DNA from: Paenibacillus psychroresistens
Lineage (GTDB): Bacteria > Bacillota > Bacilli > Paenibacillales > NBRC-103111
Length of the DNA: 64,000 nucleotides
NCBI RefSeq assembly: GCF_009728935.1
Contig: NZ_CP034235.1
Span: forward strand, 1,774,001 to 1,838,000
Direction of reading: 5' to 3'
Made by a program: the position numbers and the translations under genes. The notes under the pieces were generated by a model. The model ran no database searches and was not told the DNA's origin. It saw only the letters and a program-made list of their open reading frames with translations. Positions 19,501 to 27,225 of this stretch are shown one piece after another (position 1 is the first letter of the stretch; every line of letters begins with the position of its first letter).

Positions 19501-19553
19501 ATAAAAATTACTGCTGCTTTATTGCCGAACGCCCATCTTGTAAACCATGTCAT
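16533..19553 (-). CDS. RND-family efflux permease (HAE1/SwrC type)
   Basis: 1006 residues, inner-membrane proton-driven exporter. The layout is TM1 at 11-30, a large extracytoplasmic loop with porter-like repeats, TM2-6 from about 330, a second loop and TM8-12 near the C-terminus. The proton-relay motif VGRLVDDSIVVIENIFRR (tandem Asp) is intact, and the duplicated MTAVATICAMLPL and TLTTVAVFLPLGLL segments are typical. No membrane-fusion partner is next to it, resembling the lone SwrC/YerP pump of Bacillus, which exports surfactin and acriflavine. ATG with GAGAGGGG 10 nt upstream. The promoter region holds an element also found before the next gene. Confidence 0.93.
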   Translation of the reverse strand: MTWFTRWAFGNKAAVIFMVVLIMGSGIFSYFKLPMEFLPSADFPQISVTVVGQGYDAKSMLDNATAPIEKAVSSVTGRKETFSTSADGFMKIDMTFDSDIKMKDAAAGVQEAISSIVLPAGMSKPFVIRLNTSMIPLSMLSLSFKDGITKANMELTEQKIVPDFENINGLASVVLGGKTVSKVFIHPDADKLANAKIPVQALMGVLQGQNLAVSVGEKSIDGKTSGLKVIGNLNDIETLNNLTVAPGVKLKDVATVELSSNNDTLTRVNGKDVLMLVVTKDASSNAVAISDEVAELAAKVETKYPNATAEVVNSTAEIVVTSVNSMMREVLLGALFATIVILLFLRNLRSTLITIVSIPLSLGLTLFLLSKSGVTLNILTLGGVAVAVGRLVDDSIVVIENIFRRTQKAEFSKELIIDATREVARAITASTLTTVAVFLPLGLLQGSLQAFLLPFALTVTYSLLSSLFVALTVVPLMSAWLLRNAKLGEHKSPKRLVNVLTWSLNHKIISIGLSFVLFLGSLIIYFNLPKGAVSDSTASQMEISLSYPPETPITTIRDKAIELEKFIIAQPEVKNSILQQGNSEENAKWGSVTAPTTASFQIMMKKDAKTQEFIDRVNAQKGNYPNAVLDTGANSFSGGSSSAITMDLTGDSAKDLTEAAAQVTAAIKSIAGIAKVTSNQDVTKPGYSITVDPAQANPQEIAMSVRSLLNQTPIGSMKIDGTETPVVLDALINPTTSADLSNIQIMTANGPAALTSVAKIEETNETNSILHKDGKQFLRVSALVDPTKLSEIDKDIKAKTKDLKLPAGVELIQGGAAAQQSSEFMDLFMTIIISIGIVLLIMVVTFKTFRAPIASIFSLPFAAVGAIVAMMITGTSFDVTSIFGFLMLIGIVVTNAIVLIDRVRQNEEKMPIRESLLEAAATRTRPIIMTAVATICAMLPLVISKAEEGSIVSKGLAIVVIGGLSVATVFTLIMVPTIYELLHFVKARRQRKNATVAPAASKTLEA

Positions 19554-19623
19554 CTAATCCAAGCCCCTCTCACTTTTCCTAATTATTTATTCTTTTTCTA
19601 GTGTAACAAATACTAACATACCT

Positions 19624-19669
19624 CGGTAAACGCCTTAAGAATGGTTTTGTCCCCCGTCTAGAGGATGAG
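19624..19669 (-). promoter_or_regulatory. Duplicated upstream element, copy A
   Basis: A 46-bp segment closely matching copy B at 20909-20953. On the minus strand the shared core runs CTCATCCTCYAGACGGG then AAAACCATTCTYAAG, with 27 of 31 positions identical. It ends 71 nt upstream of the RND start. Confidence 0.6.
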
Positions 19670-19725
19670 ACGCATTTCCAATACTTTCATTATAAAGTCG
19701 GATTATGAACTGTATATGTACTGTT

Positions 19726-20844
19726 CTACAATTGAAGCAGTTTAATAATTGATTCTGAACAATATTGGGGATTATATTCAATATTCAATTGGTTATTGTA
19801 GCGTTTTTGCTGGATTGAACTGTATTCGTCACCCAACAAACGTCTGAACCAAGCTTCAATGGTGCGACTGGACTGAATAGTTTCTCCAAAGCCATGCTCG
19901 CTAAAATATTGACAGTTCTCTTCCTCCTGACCAGGAATGGGATTATAAAACAACATTGGAATTCCCTTAGCCATTGCTTCTGTACATGTCATCCCTCCAG
20001 GCTTAGTAATTAGCAGATCGGATATATCCATCAGTTTATCAATGTCCTTAGTAAAACCAACAAGATGAATATTAGGGTGCTGAAACCGTGGATCATTGGC
20101 TAATCGCTGCATAACTTTTTCATTATTGCCTGTACAGAAAATCAATTGAATTTGGTTACGCCATCTAGCAATATAGGCCATGATTTCCTCGTTGTCAATG
20201 AGCCCCCATCCACCACCCATGATAAGGACGGTAGGCATATTATGAAGACCTAGGCTATTTCGGGTTTCTTCCCGATTGGATAACCGCCAGAATTTAGGGT
20301 GGACAGGGATGCCTGTAACCTGAATGACTTCAGAGGTGACCCCGCGTTGAATTAGTTTGTTTTTGACTTCGGCGGTAGATACTAAGTAGGAATTAACCGC
20401 TGAATCAACCCAAGAGCCATGTGCATCATAATCTGTGATAACTGTGCATAATGGAGTGGACAAGCCAGCACGCTTTAAACGAGAAACAATCACAGTAGGA
20501 AATGGATGAGTGCTGATAATTAAATCCGGCTCCAGCTGTTTTATAATGTTAGCTGAGCTAGCATAGAAAATGCGGTGCAGCGCTAATGAGCTCAAGCGGC
20601 TCAATGACTTACTATTATAAGATTGATATAACATACCAATTAAGTTTGGGTTGTTAGTTACTGTTTTACGGTATGCGGAGAAAATCCAAGGTGCAATTGT
20701 GGGATGCTGGAATGCTCCTAATTCGAGGACTCGCGTTTTTACATTAGATGACAATTGCCGTAACCCCATGGATAAACCTTGTGCTGCTTGGGTATGGCCT
20801 GCACCAAACCCTTCTGATAATAGCAGGACTCTTTTTTTTCTCAT
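19726..20844 (-). CDS. UgtP/MGDG synthase-like glycosyltransferase
   Basis: About 372 residues, GT-B fold family 28, membrane-peripheral. The N-terminal MGDG-synthase domain shows SEGFGAGHTQAAQGL near residue 10 and LIISTHPFPTVIVSRLK. The C-terminal donor-binding half has MGGGWGLIDN, LVGFTKDIDKLMDISDLLITKPGGMTCTEAMAKG and PIPGQEEENCQYF. It probably adds sugars to diacylglycerol to make glycolipids or lipoteichoic-acid anchors. Starts: GTG 20856, ATG 20850, 20847 or 20844; AAAGGTGG is 8 nt before 20844. It shares an upstream element with the RND gene. Confidence 0.85.
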   Translation of the reverse strand: MRKKRVLLLSEGFGAGHTQAAQGLSMGLRQLSSNVKTRVLELGAFQHPTIAPWIFSAYRKTVTNNPNLIGMLYQSYNSKSLSRLSSLALHRIFYASSANIIKQLEPDLIISTHPFPTVIVSRLKRAGLSTPLCTVITDYDAHGSWVDSAVNSYLVSTAEVKNKLIQRGVTSEVIQVTGIPVHPKFWRLSNREETRNSLGLHNMPTVLIMGGGWGLIDNEEIMAYIARWRNQIQLIFCTGNNEKVMQRLANDPRFQHPNIHLVGFTKDIDKLMDISDLLITKPGGMTCTEAMAKGIPMLFYNPIPGQEEENCQYFSEHGFGETIQSSRTIEAWFRRLLGDEYSSIQQKRYNNQLNIEYNPQYCSESIIKLLQL

Positions 20845-20908
20845 CATCATAACCACCTTTAAACGCTAATGGAATCTATAACTTAGTATATCTATTCCAG
20901 TTAATTGC

Positions 20909-20953
20909 CGATAACGGCTTGAGAATGGTTTTATTACCCGTCTGGAGGATGAG
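20909..20953 (-). promoter_or_regulatory. Duplicated upstream element, copy B
   Basis: The second copy of the element at 19624-19669, here about 55-65 nt upstream of the glycosyltransferase start on the same strand. Half-sites CATCCTC and CATTCTC are 24 nt apart in both copies, as expected for a direct-repeat activator site. The regulator is unknown. Confidence 0.6.
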
Positions 20954-21003
20954 GTTTTGGATAGTGCGAAAATCGACAATATTGCGAATTGTGCCTAGGC
21001 TTG

Positions 21004-21032
21004 TTGTAAAAATCAAGAGGGGTTGCTATTAT
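21004..21032 (+). promoter_or_regulatory. Promoter of ctaB-sco operon
   Basis: TTGTAA, 17-nt spacer, TATTAT (4/6 and 5/6), about 70 nt before the ctaB start. Confidence 0.5.
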
Positions 21033-21110
21033 AAAAAGGATAGGAACAGAGGATTTTAATACGTTCGTCCTTTTGGGTCAACGTGCGTTTATTTATGGGA
21101 GGCTAATTAA

Positions 21111-22064
21111 GTGGATAATCAATTGATCTTGGAAAATACAATAGACACAGCAGGTGGAGTTGAGGAAATGAATTCTATAGATAAAGCTGTTGTTATGGAA
21201 CCAGTAACGTGGAGAGATTTCGTACAGCTGGCGAAGCCGGGCATTATTTTTTCTAATTTAATTACAGCCTTTGGCGGGTTTTGGGTAGCTTCCAGATGGG
21301 ATATAGACTGGGCTTTATTGGTTTTTATGATCATTGGGACGATTCTTGTCATTGGTTCAGGTTGCGTGCTTAATAACTATTTGGATCGGGACATGGACAC
21401 GAAAATGGCAAGAACGAAAAAGCGGGCATTGCCTACGGGTAAAATGGAGCCTAACGTCGTGCTTTGGTATGGAATTGTAATGGGCATTGTTGGTATGTCT
21501 GTCCTCTGGTTTCTGGTAACTCCATTATCAGCTTTACTTGGATTGCTGGGGTTGTTCGTCTACGTATGGATCTATACAGCATGGTTCAAAAGAACTTCGG
21601 TGTGGAGTACAGTAGTTGGTGCGATTTCTGGCGCAGTTCCGCCTATTATCGGATATTGTGCGGTTAATGAGCAGCTGGATGCAGGCGCTTGGATCTTATT
21701 CGCTATTCTTTTCCTCTGGCAGATGCCGCATTTCTGGGCATTAGGCATTCGTCGAATGGAAGAATATCGTGCTGCTGGCTTCCCTTTGTTGCCTGTAGTA
21801 AGAGGTTCTTTTGTAACTAAAATCAGTATGATGCGTTATGTCGTCTTACTTGTTCCAACTTCAGCACTGTTGTATTTATATGGTTATGTAGGCATGATTT
21901 ATCTGGTTGCAGCTATTGTAATGGGTATCTATTGGGCATATTTATGCCTTAAGGGCTTTAGTGCTAAGGATGAAGAAGCTTGGGCTAAAAAAACATTTAT
22001 TTTCTCGATTAACTATTTAACGATTTTGTTTCTAATTATTGTTATAGATACGGTTCACGTATGA
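21111..22064 (+). CDS. ctaB: Protoheme IX farnesyltransferase (heme O synthase)
   Basis: 317 residues, polytopic membrane enzyme of the UbiA family that attaches farnesyl to heme B to give heme O for cytochrome oxidases. The Asp-rich prenyl-diphosphate motif is NNYLDRDMDTKMARTKKR near residue 105, and the family segment AISGAVPPIIGYCAV and the QMPHFWALGIRRMEEYRAAGFPLLP loop follow. The start is GTG at 21111 with GGGAGG 9 nt upstream. It overlaps sco by 4 nt (ATGA). No oxidase structural genes (ctaCDEF) are in the window. Confidence 0.95.
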   Translation: MDNQLILENTIDTAGGVEEMNSIDKAVVMEPVTWRDFVQLAKPGIIFSNLITAFGGFWVASRWDIDWALLVFMIIGTILVIGSGCVLNNYLDRDMDTKMARTKKRALPTGKMEPNVVLWYGIVMGIVGMSVLWFLVTPLSALLGLLGLFVYVWIYTAWFKRTSVWSTVVGAISGAVPPIIGYCAVNEQLDAGAWILFAILFLWQMPHFWALGIRRMEEYRAAGFPLLPVVRGSFVTKISMMRYVVLLVPTSALLYLYGYVGMIYLVAAIVMGIYWAYLCLKGFSAKDEEAWAKKTFIFSINYLTILFLIIVIDTVHV

Positions 22065-22684
22065 AGAAGCAGCTCTCAGAGCACTGGTTTAAGCTAGCTA
22101 CAGTAGGCTTGCTGATTGTTATTATTGCGGCAGTTGCCATCCAAATGAATGGGAAGGGCAAGCCTTCCAAGCTGCCGAAATATAAAGCAGCTGTTGATTT
22201 CCAAATGAGCGCATTGGATGGAGAGCAAGTTAGTTTGCAGACCACCAGTGGAAAAGCGCGCTTGATTTATTTCTTTTATACGAGCTGTCCGGATGTTTGT
22301 TACCCAACGACTCAGTATATGTCTAAGGTTCAGGATATTCTGGCGGAGCAAGGCGATTTCCCTTCTAAAGCAGCACTTATCTCGATCACCTTTGACCCTA
22401 AACGTGACACTGTAGAAAGATTGCAATCGTTTGCCTCGCAGTATCATCCAGATTTAACAGGCTGGAAGTTCTTACGTGGAGACGAGGCAGCTACTAAGGA
22501 TTTAGCTCTTGCCTACCGAGCACAGGTAGTTAAAGATAATAAAGGGAACTTTGTTACTCACACGAATACAATTGCGCTAATCGATAAAAAAGGTATCGTT
22601 CGCAAGTACTACAATGCCAGTGACCTTGAATTGACCCCAAAAATAATTGCAGCTGAAATGACACAGCTTATTAATGAAAAGTAA
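22061..22684 (+). CDS. SCO1/SenC-family copper chaperone
   Basis: 207 residues, thioredoxin fold facing outside, anchored by an N-terminal TM at about 11-29. The copper motif C-x3-C is at C76/C80 (YTSCPDVCYPT), and the third ligand is the His in FVTHTNTIALID. It loads copper into the CuA site of cytochrome oxidase, consistent with co-transcription with ctaB, whose stop it overlaps by 4 nt. It resembles YpmQ of Bacillus. Confidence 0.93.
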   Translation: MKKQLSEHWFKLATVGLLIVIIAAVAIQMNGKGKPSKLPKYKAAVDFQMSALDGEQVSLQTTSGKARLIYFFYTSCPDVCYPTTQYMSKVQDILAEQGDFPSKAALISITFDPKRDTVERLQSFASQYHPDLTGWKFLRGDEAATKDLALAYRAQVVKDNKGNFVTHTNTIALIDKKGIVRKYYNASDLELTPKIIAAEMTQLINEK

Positions 22685-22703
22685 TAGAAGCAATACTCAT
22701 ATA

Positions 22704-22747
22704 AAAAACCGTACCAGCTCGGATTATTCCGAAAGGGTACGGTTTTT
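22704..22747. terminator. Bidirectional terminator
   Basis: A 12-bp perfect stem AAAAACCGTACC/GGTACGGTTTTT with an inner TCGGA/TCCGA stem, between convergent sco and CPBP genes. Confidence 0.9.
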
Positions 22748-22775
22748 ATTTGTGTGAAATTTACGATGAGCTTGG

Positions 22776-24401
22776 TCAAGGGATAGCAGCCTCGGATGGA
22801 ACACTTCGCCGTTTTAGAAATCTTATGCTGTAGGCTAGAAGTGCAGGCAGTGCAATATAGAAAATACCGATCAGGATGTAACTGGAATCCTCTGCTGAAT
22901 ACAGTAGTGAAAGTCCCATAAGTAAGCTATCCATAATGGCATGGGTGAAGATCGCGGTAATGAGTCCGTAACGCAAGAACGTATAACTGAAGATAAAGCC
23001 AAGCACCGTCACTTCAATCAAACGTGTATAGCTGGGGTAAAGGGAGTAGGAAGTATGGCCAAGCGCCCATATGACACTTGGAATAAGGATAGCTAGAAAC
23101 CTAAATCTTACTAACTTTTGGAAAAGGATGATCCCGAAAAATCGGAAAATTATTTCCTCGGAAATAGCCGCCATCCATGCAAGCAAAGGGAAAAGTGCTG
23201 GCCAAAGCATATTGTACTCTGATTGGCCCGGGTCGTTAATCGCGAATGCATGAAAGCTTTTGCCCGCAATCAAAAACAAAAGCTGCTGCACGCCTATGAT
23301 AAAGATACAGATCAAATATCCGCGTCCCATCCCATAGAACACATCTGTTCCGAAACGGGCTTCTTTCCAGCGCGGCCAAGGATTCCAGCCTTGCTGCTGC
23401 CACATTTGCACACCAGTAACTAATGAGAAATATACGGCAGCAGCCAATAGGATGTTGACTCCAATAGTAAAGATGAGATAAATGATCAAATATACCTGAG
23501 CGTTGGTTTCTCCAAGCTTCATGCCTGCTGAGGGTAAAGTATTAAAAGTACCGACAACACTGATAATTAAGAATATGATGGTTAACAACCATCCTCTGCT
23601 GAATGAAATCAGCTTTCTACGCACTATAGATAGAACTAAAGCGGTTATCGCAAATATCAGCATGCAGAGCAGACTGACTAAAGACATGATTTGACCGTAT
23701 CTTTCTTGATTACTGATCCAACTGGAATCTTGTTCAGGAATTGTGAAGCTAATGTGGAAGGCGCTGATATCATTCGCATAGACCCTCACACTCAGCTTCT
23801 GCTTGGCATCGCCGATATCTGCCTTTAATTGCTCGAATACCAATAAATATTCTTTATCATTAATAACTGCTGGATTTGGTTCGTAGCTAGAAAGATTGTA
23901 GCCTTCTTGCTTAAGAAAACCTTCAGCAGTTTTACGAGCTTTGGATTCGGAGGTTGAGTCAGCCTTTTCATCAACCGCCAAAACCGGAACCTCCCCCGTT
24001 TGCCAACCAAACACACGCGGCTGATCCATTTGTACATCTACTATGTATCTGGTTGAAGATAATTCGTCCCATATCTGAACCTGCCAGTAATCTAAGGGGA
24101 TCAGCTTGTTGTATTTAATTTTATAAGACTTGGTAAGATTATTTTTTTGCAGATAGGCACTTAGAGCCTTACTGGACTCATAGGTAATGCTAGAATCAGT
24201 AACAATTAGAGCTGAATATTTGTTATTCAGAAATTGAGTGGCCGCTGCTATAGCTTGAGCTTTAGAAACCAATGGTTTTGCAAGCTCGGGCTGCATGCTG
24301 TCATCCTTCTCATAGGCAGCTAATTGAGCGGAACCGAAGAAAAGAATGAAGCCTATTACCGCCAAAAGGAATAGTTTTGCATTAAATCTATGGGGAATCA
24401 T
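22776..24401 (-). CDS. CPBP-family membrane glutamic protease, long form
   Basis: 541 residues, about twice the usual CPBP length. Residues 1-30 are a signal/anchor and 30-230 are extracytoplasmic with two related stretches (KAQAIAAATQFL..., KARKTAEGFLKQ...) that look like PepSY-type repeats. From about 235 a polytopic membrane domain follows. Catalytic motifs are intact: EE at 415-416 with R420 (SEEIIFRFFG), H449 (LGHTSYS), H487 and D491 (FTHAIMDS). The family includes Rce1-type proteases and bacteriocin self-immunity proteins. ATG with AGAGAGGAT upstream. Substrate unknown. Confidence 0.85.
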   Translation of the reverse strand: MIPHRFNAKLFLLAVIGFILFFGSAQLAAYEKDDSMQPELAKPLVSKAQAIAAATQFLNNKYSALIVTDSSITYESSKALSAYLQKNNLTKSYKIKYNKLIPLDYWQVQIWDELSSTRYIVDVQMDQPRVFGWQTGEVPVLAVDEKADSTSESKARKTAEGFLKQEGYNLSSYEPNPAVINDKEYLLVFEQLKADIGDAKQKLSVRVYANDISAFHISFTIPEQDSSWISNQERYGQIMSLVSLLCMLIFAITALVLSIVRRKLISFSRGWLLTIIFLIISVVGTFNTLPSAGMKLGETNAQVYLIIYLIFTIGVNILLAAAVYFSLVTGVQMWQQQGWNPWPRWKEARFGTDVFYGMGRGYLICIFIIGVQQLLFLIAGKSFHAFAINDPGQSEYNMLWPALFPLLAWMAAISEEIIFRFFGIILFQKLVRFRFLAILIPSVIWALGHTSYSLYPSYTRLIEVTVLGFIFSYTFLRYGLITAIFTHAIMDSLLMGLSLLYSAEDSSYILIGIFYIALPALLAYSIRFLKRRSVPSEAAIP

Positions 24402-24514
24402 CAGGGTTATCCTCTCTGCTGGTAATAGTTTATTTGTATGTTAATTTGTTCAGATAATACATCCCAATATTAAACTATTTGAGAGTAGGGATAAATAGAT
24501 AACAATCCTCGGTT

Positions 24515-24906
24515 CTAGCGGTAACTTTCTTCACCTGTCTGTTTATGATTAACAGAAAATACTTCTTCAGAAGGGTTAAAATATATATCCGTAGGATTTG
24601 GAACAAAAATGTTGCTTTCGTCTAGATAACCTGCATCCCAAGTAGTGTCCTGAATAATCCACCTTTCATCGACCCATGTTTAAATCCAATTATGATTTGT
24701 TTCAGTCACATTTGCAAAGGATTCACCTTTTGCAAGTGAGATTCCAGTACCACCAATTATCTTTGTTCGTATGCCTACAGCACGATTCAAGGCAGCTGTG
24801 AGTTTTGCGTACCCATTGCAGATGGCTTTTCTGTTTCTCAAAGTCTCTAATGCTGAATAATGGTGTACGGAGTAAAATATGTAATATTTACTAATCTTAA
24901 CATAAA
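24515..24906 (-). pseudogene. Transglutaminase-like domain pseudogene with in-frame stop
   Basis: Reading the minus strand gives a continuous transglutaminase-core match: RNRKAICNGYAKLTAALNRA (the catalytic Cys region), then NHNWI with the His, an in-frame TAA at 24682-24680, then TWVDERWIIQDTTWDAGYLD (the Asp region) and a normal-looking C-terminus ending at a TAG at 24517-24515. The Cys, His and Asp are all there, but the stop falls two codons after the His motif. The N-terminus is lost: the frame is closed by a stop near 24907. A cell-surface protein of this type is normally longer and carries a signal peptide. Confidence 0.8.
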
Positions 24907-24998
24907 ACGAACCCTATTGGGGGAGTGTCGCAACATATGCGATTGTGTTAAAATGTGAATATACATTTAATAAATTAGAGTTAAAGGGGAGTTAATAA

Positions 24999-25724
24999 GT
25001 GGAAAAGACAGTAAGTGCGCATAAAGACAAAAGAAAGAATGAAAGATTAGCTGAAGTTGCGAGAAAAAAGAAAATGCGGTCTATCATGCTTATCGTAGTT
25101 GCTATTATTGCTGTAGCTGTAATCGTTCTTGCTATCATTCAAGCGAATCAACCTAAGAAAGGCTTTCCATTCGATTATGAGAGCCAGCCAACTATTGGAC
25201 AAGCTAATGCTCCACTTAAATTGGTTGAGTTTGGTGATTTTAAATGCCCAATTTGCAAAGATTTCTCAACTAAAGTTTATCCGCAGCTTAAAAAGGATTT
25301 TATCGATACAGGCAAGGCGCAGATGTCATTTATCGACTTTCAAATTATACCGGGATCTATGCCAGCAGCGATTGCAGCTAAATCCATTTTCCATCAAAAT
25401 AAAGATGCTTTTTGGACCTACTATGATGCGCTTTATGAGGCACAGCAAGATGAACATACAGATTGGGCAACATCAGAGTTTCTAACTAATTTGGCAAAGA
25501 CGAAGAACATTCCTGTCGATTATGATTTGCTCAAAAAAGATATTGACGATAATGTTTACTTGAAGGAAGTCCAAGAAGAATATAGAACGGCACAAAAAAC
25601 AAAAATTGGCGGTACGCCAGCGTTGTTTATGAATGGATTTGAAATTCCGCTTAACACAGTTATGAATTACGAGCAATTGAAAGTAATCCTCGACAAGGAG
25701 CTTCTAAAACTCAATGCAGAATAG
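24999..25724 (+). CDS. bdbD: DsbA-like thiol-disulfide oxidoreductase (BdbD type)
   Basis: 241 residues. A basic N-terminus and a TM anchor at about 28-48 place the thioredoxin-like domain outside the membrane. The redox motif CPIC is C83-C86 (FGDFKCPICKDFS), and the cis-proline loop is GGTPALF near residue 207. The helical insert between them is DsbA-like. It oxidises cysteines in exported proteins and is re-oxidised by BdbC, encoded next with an 11-nt overlap. The start is GTG with AAAGGGGAG upstream. Confidence 0.9.
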   Translation: MEKTVSAHKDKRKNERLAEVARKKKMRSIMLIVVAIIAVAVIVLAIIQANQPKKGFPFDYESQPTIGQANAPLKLVEFGDFKCPICKDFSTKVYPQLKKDFIDTGKAQMSFIDFQIIPGSMPAAIAAKSIFHQNKDAFWTYYDALYEAQQDEHTDWATSEFLTNLAKTKNIPVDYDLLKKDIDDNVYLKEVQEEYRTAQKTKIGGTPALFMNGFEIPLNTVMNYEQLKVILDKELLKLNAE

Positions 25725-26178
25725 TGGATTAAAGCCATTCATTCAACGGTATAGCGTTCTGCTAGCATGGATCGTGGCATTAGTAGCCATGTTAGGCAGC
25801 TTATATTTTAGTGAGATTAAGGATTTTGAGCCTTGCAAGCTATGCTGGATTCAACGGATTTGTATGTATCCATTAGCACTTCTTCTGGGAATAGCCAGCT
25901 ATCGCAACGAAAGATGGATCATACCTTATGCACTGCCTTTGAGCATTATTGGGGGACTTTTTTCGCTGTACCATTATTTGGAGGAAAGAGTGCCCTATTT
26001 AGCAAAAGTGCTGCCTTGTCGAATAGGGATCCCTTGTAATATTCCTTATTTCGAATGGTGGGGATTTATTACGATTCCTTTGATGGCTTTAGTTGCTTTT
26101 GTGCTGATCACAATTATTTTATGGATAGGTAAATCACATGAAGATTATACTACTTCTGCTGAAGAAGAAGAGATTTAG
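25714..26178 (+). CDS. bdbC: Disulfide formation protein BdbC/DsbB
   Basis: 154 residues, four membrane spans, quinone-linked oxidase that recycles BdbD. The first loop has CKLCWIQRICMYP (redox pair C-x2-C) and the second has LPCRIGIPCN, the second cysteine pair. It starts within bdbD (11-nt overlap). Its last 29 bases overlap the 3' end of the convergent LysR gene. Confidence 0.92.
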   Translation: MQNSGLKPFIQRYSVLLAWIVALVAMLGSLYFSEIKDFEPCKLCWIQRICMYPLALLLGIASYRNERWIIPYALPLSIIGGLFSLYHYLEERVPYLAKVLPCRIGIPCNIPYFEWWGFITIPLMALVAFVLITIILWIGKSHEDYTTSAEEEEI

Positions 26179-27061
26179 GAAAGAATTGCCGTGTTTTGGT
26201 GATGAACGCTTGAATGGTTGTATTGGTTGTAGATTCCTCCACATAAATTAATGAGGTTGTGCGTTTGGTCATCTCTAATTCCGTTACATTTCGCATATTA
26301 AGGTCATTGTTCTCAAGTAAGCTGTGTCGCAGATAGGACATGGGAAGCAAGGTGGCTACTTTAGTAGTAGAAACCAAGCGAAGAATGGCTTCAAAAGAGT
26401 CGATTTCCATCTTCACATTGGGGAAAACGGCATGCCGTTGAAATAATTCATCCATTAGAATGCGGTACCAAGTGCCCTTAGAGAATAGAATCATCGGTAA
26501 ATCATGAATATCATGTAAATTTATTGTAGGACGATCCATATATGGATGACCATTGGGTAATACTAAACATAGATGATCATCGAATAATGGCACGCAGTTC
26601 AATTCAGGGTGGTCGATATAGGAAGCAATTAAGCCGATATCGACTTTTTTATCCTTAACCAAGGTGACGATTTCGTGGGTTTTACCGGTTAATGCTTTGA
26701 TATCCGTATGAGGGTACTCTGCCGTGTAAAAAGTAATTAAGTCGGGTAAAGTCGATTGCAGCGTCGTCAAGCTTGCACCAATTGTAATGCTGCTTGGTAT
26801 GTCATCGGATTTAAAAATATTGATTTTCTGCTGCATATCACGAGCTATTGAGCGAATTTGCAGCGCATACTCATAACAGGTATGACCGATCAAGGTAAGC
26901 TCCAAGCGTTTGCCTTTTCGTTCAAAAAGCTTAACTCCGAGCTCATCTTCCAAAGCCATAATCTTTCTGGAAAGTGCTGGCTGTGATAAATTTAACTGTC
27001 GGGATGCGCGATTTAAGCTCTGCTGTTCCACTACTAAAGCAAAAACAATTAAATTATCCAT
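26150..27061 (-). CDS. LysR-family transcriptional regulator
   Basis: 303 residues. The N-terminal winged helix-turn-helix is RASRQLNLSQPALSRKIMALEDELGVKLFERKGKRLELT (about 18-56, signature intact), followed by the two-lobed effector domain from about residue 90. ATG preceded by AGGGGGAA. It diverges from sdhCAB across 0.12-0.16 kb, so it may control succinate dehydrogenase; the effector is unknown. A TATGC-N7-GCATA dyad lies just upstream of its start. Confidence 0.9.
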   Translation of the reverse strand: MDNLIVFALVVEQQSLNRASRQLNLSQPALSRKIMALEDELGVKLFERKGKRLELTLIGHTCYEYALQIRSIARDMQQKINIFKSDDIPSSITIGASLTTLQSTLPDLITFYTAEYPHTDIKALTGKTHEIVTLVKDKKVDIGLIASYIDHPELNCVPLFDDHLCLVLPNGHPYMDRPTINLHDIHDLPMILFSKGTWYRILMDELFQRHAVFPNVKMEIDSFEAILRLVSTTKVATLLPMSYLRHSLLENNDLNMRNVTELEMTKRTTSLIYVEESTTNTTIQAFITKTRQFFPKSLLLQQK

Positions 27062-27074
27062 TCTGATTCCCCCT

Positions 27075-27091
27075 TATGCATAAAACGCATA
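27075..27091. promoter_or_regulatory. LysR-type operator candidate
   Basis: A perfect 17-bp dyad TATGC-N7-GCATA, which contains the T-N11-A pattern of LysR boxes, 14 nt upstream of the LysR start. It is placed for autoregulation and perhaps sdh control. Confidence 0.5.
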
Positions 27092-27225
27092 TATACATAT
27101 GATATAATAGCACTATCATTATAAGCAATAAAGCGCTAAAATAAATAACGTCAATTCATGTTATATTATGACTGCGGTTTGTGGAAAATATAACAAACTA
27201 TACTTCAAAGGGGGACCTTTTAACG

